DNA of 64,000 bases from JANJTB01 sp032027125 (lineage in GTDB: Bacteria; Bacteroidota; Ignavibacteria; Kapaibacteriales; UBA2268). The DNA is taken from assembly GCA_032027125.1 (NCBI GenBank), contig JAVSMQ010000001.1, positions 862,422 to 926,421 on the forward strand. Reading direction: 5' to 3'. The position numbers were made by a program, and so were the translations under genes. Below the pieces are notes generated by a model that did no database searches, was not told where the DNA came from, and worked only from the letters and a program-made list of their open reading frames with translations. Shown one piece after another: positions 60,341 through 64,000 of this stretch (the first letter of the stretch is position 1; every line of letters begins with the position of its first letter).

Positions 60341-63124
60341 ATGAAAATGTTTGCTATACTTATTTCAGTTTTAATGTGCTTTTATTTATCACAGCCTTTA
60401 CGGGGTGAGGATATAAAACCTGAAGACCTGCCTTCAATGATTGGAGCTTCAAACTCCGGTACTTTGTTCTATCTAACTTTTCATCCGAGTTGGGAGACTA
60501 ACTCCAAAGGAAATGCTTTAAGAATTTATATAGCCTCCCTATATGCAACTACAGTGACATTAGAAATTGAGGGGCTCGGCATTTTTAAACAAAAAATGAC
60601 AATACCGAATGGCGTGATTGAATTTTTGCTTACACCATCTGAAGGTCAGCCATATACAAAATCCGACCGAAATGAACCTTTACCTGAACAGATATGGGAG
60701 GGACGTGCTATCAAAATCACTTCTGATGACCCGATTATTTGTTACGGTGTTACAAGATTCTATGCCACTTCTGATGGCTATATGGCACTGCCTGTGGACG
60801 TTCTGGGAATGAATTATCAGGTCGCATCTTATGCAGACCCGACAACTAATCAAGGTCAGTGGCTACCAAGCTATACAAGTATTGTTGGTGTTTACGACAA
60901 TACACATGTTAAGTTTAAACTCGGAGGATGTGAGAGCTGTTTTGCATTAAAAGAAGACGGTAGTAAGCTAACAACAGGTCAAAGTATAAGTAAAACAATC
61001 AATGAAGGAGATGTTTGGCTCATTCCGGGAATTGGTCCTTTTAATGACCTGACTGGTTCGAATATTAATGCCGATAAACCAGTAGGTGTTATTTCAGGTA
61101 ATTTTTGTGCATATATACCAACTCAAATAGCTGCCTGTGACTTTATTATTGAGCAGGAATTCCCGACGGAAAACTGGGGAACAAAATATCTTGTTGCACC
61201 AATTCGAACAAGAAAAAACTATTCAATAATTAAAATTTTTGCAAAAGAGCCAAATACAATAATTAAAAGAAATGGTCAATATCTTGGCAAAATCAATACA
61301 CCCGGTGGAATTTTAGGTCAGGGTTATCTTGAAGTCAGAGCCGATTCTGTCTTGGCGGGAGACCCTTTAATAAAACCGGTTGTAATTTCAAGTGACCAGC
61401 CTATAAATGTTGTTCTATATAATACCGGTTCTCAGGATGACGGTATTGAAAATGACCCGTTCCAAATGCAAATACTTGCTCAGGAGCAATTTCAGACTGA
61501 TGTTATGTTCAATACACCCGGAATTAAAGGTCAATACGGTTTTAAAAATAACTTCTTAAATTTGATATACAAGGCTACTCCTGAGGGTAAAATACCGGAT
61601 GATCTAATGTTCGGAGTAATGGTTGGTGAATCGATCAAATGGGTTAAAATGTATGAGTATTCAGGGGATCCGGGATTAAAATTCTATTCAAAGGAAAATG
61701 AAGAACGTGCTTATTATGCAAAGATTATGATACTTCCTGAAGATGGTGTTTACAGGCTGAAAGCTAATGACCCTTTTGCAGCTTATGCTTACGGCTCGGA
61801 TTATTATGATTCCTATGGATTTCCGGCAGCGGGAAGACTTATGGACCTGACAACAGACGAAACAATACCTCCTGTTGTTGAATTTAATATGGGAAATGAT
61901 GGAACAATAACCGGCAAAGCTGAAGATGTCGGCAGTTTACCCGGATTGATTGAAAAAGATGGGGAAATGGTTCAGGCAGTGACGGAAGCATCCGGTTTGT
62001 CAGTTGTATCATTAATTCATAGTTTAAGTTATAATTACAAGTTAACATGTGATAATTTTATTCCCGGAATTGAAAATAATGTTAATTTTAAAATTGAATT
62101 AAAGAATAAAGACCTGTCTGCCAAAGCTGTGCTGGTCGTTTCAGACAGACGTGGTAACGATACTGTTCTGGTATTCAAAAAAGACGCCGATGCTCTGCCA
62201 ACAATAGCAGGTACTGTAAAAAACTTTGGTATATTGAAATCATCAAAGGAAGCTTCACTTGACTTTGTTTTGGAAAATAATTTCAATACCAAGACGGTGC
62301 CCCTTAAAATGTTAGTTCTTGAAAGTAATGACCCGCAATTTGAGATTGTTAATAATCTTACAGCAAATACTATTCTTCAGGAAGGTGAAAAACACTCATT
62401 TTCAGTTAAATTCATTTCAAAAGCATTAAATTCCGGAGCGATTTCTGAAATTGAAGGAAAATTTGCTAATAGGATCGGATTTGAATTAGTAAACGGTGAA
62501 AAATACTTTTTTGATGTAATTGAAGCAGAAGTTGCCAACCCTCATATTGAAGTAACTGATGTGACATTCCCAACTAAAATGCTTGACGAAAAATATAAAC
62601 AAGAGTTCATCTATATTTATAACAAAGGAAAAATGCCACTTGAAATTAGTGGATTTGAATTTAGTGAAGGCTCCCCATTCATTTTAACAATTCCCGACGT
62701 TAGTTTGGATAATCCTTTGATTATAAATCCGGGAAAAGAGTACTTCCTCCGAACAAATTTTGAACCAAAGGAACCAGGTGAATTTACTGCATCTTTGAAA
62801 GTAATTAGTGATGGTTACGAGATTAAAAATGAAGCAAAAATTACCGGAACAGCTATACCGGTAACAAGTGTAACTGACGATGAGTTATCCGGATTAAAAT
62901 TAACAATTCGCTTTGGAAATGGAATACTAAATTTTAGTTCTGATCCGGAATTATCAGTTTCATCTATCGAAATATATGATTTGAGCGGCAGATTAATGGC
63001 TGGTCAGAATTCAACAGTGAATCTGAACAATTATTCTCTAAGAATACCTGAAATTACAAGTGGTGTTTATATAGTCAAGTTAAAAATTAACAATGTCTGG
63101 ATAAGCAGAAAAGTTGTGATTTAA
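60341..63124 (+). CDS. Large T9SS-exported protein with IgGFc-binding-type N-terminal region
   Basis: The 927-aa protein has a signal peptide (residues 1-22). Residues about 30-420 match the IgGFc-binding-type domain found in many Bacteroidota surface proteins (GTLFYLTFHPSWETN, DDPIICYGVTRFYATSDGYMALPVD, DKPVGVISGNFCAYIPTQIAACDFIIEQ, cited in part). Later come Ig-like/choice-of-anchor beta domains (about 640-830) and a type A T9SS sorting domain (SIEIYDLSGRLMAGQ...ITSGVYIVKLKINNVWISRKVVI, in part). Probably a surface adhesin or structural protein. An IS lies directly upstream and may have replaced its promoter. Paralogous at the 3' end to the gene ending at 812. Confidence 0.88.
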   Translation: MKMFAILISVLMCFYLSQPLRGEDIKPEDLPSMIGASNSGTLFYLTFHPSWETNSKGNALRIYIASLYATTVTLEIEGLGIFKQKMTIPNGVIEFLLTPSEGQPYTKSDRNEPLPEQIWEGRAIKITSDDPIICYGVTRFYATSDGYMALPVDVLGMNYQVASYADPTTNQGQWLPSYTSIVGVYDNTHVKFKLGGCESCFALKEDGSKLTTGQSISKTINEGDVWLIPGIGPFNDLTGSNINADKPVGVISGNFCAYIPTQIAACDFIIEQEFPTENWGTKYLVAPIRTRKNYSIIKIFAKEPNTIIKRNGQYLGKINTPGGILGQGYLEVRADSVLAGDPLIKPVVISSDQPINVVLYNTGSQDDGIENDPFQMQILAQEQFQTDVMFNTPGIKGQYGFKNNFLNLIYKATPEGKIPDDLMFGVMVGESIKWVKMYEYSGDPGLKFYSKENEERAYYAKIMILPEDGVYRLKANDPFAAYAYGSDYYDSYGFPAAGRLMDLTTDETIPPVVEFNMGNDGTITGKAEDVGSLPGLIEKDGEMVQAVTEASGLSVVSLIHSLSYNYKLTCDNFIPGIENNVNFKIELKNKDLSAKAVLVVSDRRGNDTVLVFKKDADALPTIAGTVKNFGILKSSKEASLDFVLENNFNTKTVPLKMLVLESNDPQFEIVNNLTANTILQEGEKHSFSVKFISKALNSGAISEIEGKFANRIGFELVNGEKYFFDVIEAEVANPHIEVTDVTFPTKMLDEKYKQEFIYIYNKGKMPLEISGFEFSEGSPFILTIPDVSLDNPLIINPGKEYFLRTNFEPKEPGEFTASLKVISDGYEIKNEAKITGTAIPVTSVTDDELSGLKLTIRFGNGILNFSSDPELSVSSIEIYDLSGRLMAGQNSTVNLNNYSLRIPEITSGVYIVKLKINNVWISRKVVI

Positions 63125-63142
63125 CAGTATTATATTTTTATC

Positions 63143-63184
63143 AAGACCCTTTGCAAGTTCACTATAACAAAGGGTCTTTTTTTA
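63143..63184 (+). terminator. Rho-independent terminator after the 927-aa T9SS gene
   Basis: AAGACCCTTTG (63143-63153) pairs with CAAAGGGTCTT (63168-63178) and is followed by TTTTTATTT; it lies 19 bp after the stop codon. Confidence 0.88.
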
Positions 63185-63227
63185 TTTACTGCTTATTGAA
63201 GAAATTTGTGAAGAAGTGAGAATTATT

Positions 63228-63329
63228 GTCTGAGCCTTTGATTGTACCTGATTTAGTAGATTAAACTGATTTTAATTCTATTCAAAATCAAAGTAATCAT
63301 TTTAATCAGGTACAATCAAGGGTTCAGAC
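63228..63329. repeat. GTCTGAGCC...GGTTCAGAC hairpin element
   Basis: Outer arms are GTCTGAGCC (63228-63236) and GGTTCAGAC (63321-63329); inner arms TTTGATTGTACCTGATT and AATCAGGTACAATCAA are also complementary. The right half is nearly identical to about 890-938 upstream of the other copy of the 221-aa gene. It follows a T9SS-tail relic ending at 63219. Confidence 0.75.
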
Positions 63330-63345
63330 TATTATATGACAGAGT

Positions 63346-64000
63346 TCAAATATCTCTTCCGTTATCATAAATCACATAATTATGATATTTTGCCGGATTT
63401 ACATTTGTCCAAATTCTTTTGCCGATATCACAGTATTTGGAAACCAATTTATACAATTCATTGCCTTTGGTGATTCGTTCTATGGTCTTTTCAAGTCTCA
63501 AACTTTCCTTTTCCGAAGCATCACTAATTGCTGCATTAAGCTGCTGAATCTTTGTTTCAAAATTATCAAGCATCGTCTGGGTTAACCCTTCAGTTGAAAG
63601 TTCTGCAAGATTTTCGGTCATAAAAGCATGGATAGTTCTTACTCGTGTTGCATAAGATTCAACTGTAATTTTGGACAAATCAGTGATTCCAAGCCCCCTG
63701 TATTTTGGCGATTTTTTGCCCCATTTTAACACAACACGCATCGCCAAAGATTTGATAATTGTCTGCAAATCATTGATAATATTATTTCTTGCTTCGAGAG
63801 CCGACAAATAATTCTCCTGAAAATAACTATCAGTTGGAAATACCTTAAAATCATCACATAATGCCTTCAACTCTTCTACTTTTTCAACCGTAACATTATA
63901 AACCTCAAATTCTGCAATATCTTTTGTAATCAAATCACATAAATATCGTGCAAATATTGATAATTTTGAATCCGGAAACATGTATTCCCTATTCAATCTC
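63346..64000 (-). CDS. Conserved helical protein of unknown function (copy 2), 5' end outside window
   Basis: The open frame continues through the right edge: residues before MFPDSK read RLNREY, aligning with KRLYREY of the copy at 957-1622, so only about four N-terminal codons are missing. It is about 90 percent identical to copy 1 by eye. Differences such as LVDAFKVF to LCDDFKVF show independent drift under coding constraint. Its 3' flank (63278-63345) is also duplicated. No known domain; convergent with a T9SS gene like copy 1. Confidence 0.8.
   Translation of the reverse strand, partial: RLNREYMFPDSKLSIFARYLCDLITKDIAEFEVYNVTVEKVEELKALCDDFKVFPTDSYFQENYLSALEARNNIINDLQTIIKSLAMRVVLKWGKKSPKYRGLGITDLSKITVESYATRVRTIHAFMTENLAELSTEGLTQTMLDNFETKIQQLNAAISDASEKESLRLEKTIERITKGNELYKLVSKYCDIGKRIWTNVNPAKYHNYVIYDNGRDI

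Noticed and set aside
58960..61440. A 19-bp identity (ATAAATGTTGTTCTATATA) between the IS left flank and the interior of the 927-aa gene
   Set aside because: No homology extends beyond the 19 bp, and in AT-rich DNA one such match in 64 kb is plausible by chance, so it is not evidence that the IS captured part of the gene.

Overview
The window is a low-GC chromosomal segment of a Gram-negative bacterium of the Bacteroidota/Chlorobiota/Ignavibacteriota assemblage, plausibly a Kapabacteria/Ignavibacteria-like lineage (inference). The grounds are: several secreted proteins with type IX secretion (T9SS) C-terminal sorting domains; a BatBCDE operon; an F-type ATP synthase operon without atpD/atpC; LptB and an ADP-heptose epimerase (LPS); a DUF2723/GT117 membrane protein; and the squalene/hopanoid genes hpnC, hpnD and hpnE. 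The sequence looks like a metagenome or draft consensus: it has N-masked patches at 563-640 and 6149-6256 and uncleaned Nextera/Tn5 mosaic ends at 2076-2223.

Layout. 1-2.7 kb: 3' end of a T9SS protein, a convergent 221-aa helical protein of unknown function, and a 1-kb AT-rich region holding a 21-bp-phased array of TTCTATCAT motifs plus an adapter-mediated misassembly. 2.7-9 kb: tocopherol-cyclase-like protein, DUF2723 protein, a REP-associated tyrosine transposase (RAYT) with a six-copy REP array, a VapBC-type toxin-antitoxin pair and a T9SS beta-propeller-like protein. 9.1-15.7 kb: ATP synthase operon (I-like genes, B, E, F, H, A, hldD, G, all on minus). 16-21.3 kb: divergent GH13-like enzyme and a DsbD-alpha/redoxin pair, palindromic repeats, an RHS remnant and two unknown genes. 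21.5-24 kb: HslUV and an ArsR-type regulator. 24.5-30 kb: a trimeric NADH-linked [FeFe] hydrogenase (HydC-HydB-HydA) followed by a TM1266-family regulator and the maturase HydG. 30.3 kb: tRNA-Pro. 30.5-34.4 kb: an McrBC-type restriction cassette preceded by a SLOG/DprA-like gene, the best candidate for a little-described system. 34.5-42 kb: hpnE, pnp, rpsO, a YqaE/Pmp3 membrane peptide, rpmG and priA. 42-47.5 kb: HtrA-like protease, lptB, a DUF433/DUF5615 toxin-antitoxin pair, tatC and a DEAD-box helicase. 47.7-53.4 kb: outer-membrane porin-like protein and the Bat operon. 53.6-58.5 kb: hpnC, hpnD, a lone nuoE, a rhomboid-like protein, a GNAT acetyltransferase and a lipoprotein. 59-64 kb: an IS5-family insertion immediately upstream of a 927-aa IgGFc-binding-type T9SS protein, then a second, truncated copy of the 221-aa protein.

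Physiologically the genes suggest an envelope-rich organism with proton-coupled ATP synthesis, fermentative or electron-bifurcating H2 metabolism ([FeFe] hydrogenase with its own maturase and regulator), squalene/hopanoid synthesis and T9SS export. The two window ends carry the same module (T9SS sorting-domain gene, GTCTGAACC-type hairpin, convergent 221-aa gene), so this looks like a dispersed duplicated cassette. At least four families of palindromic repeats fill the intergenic spaces.
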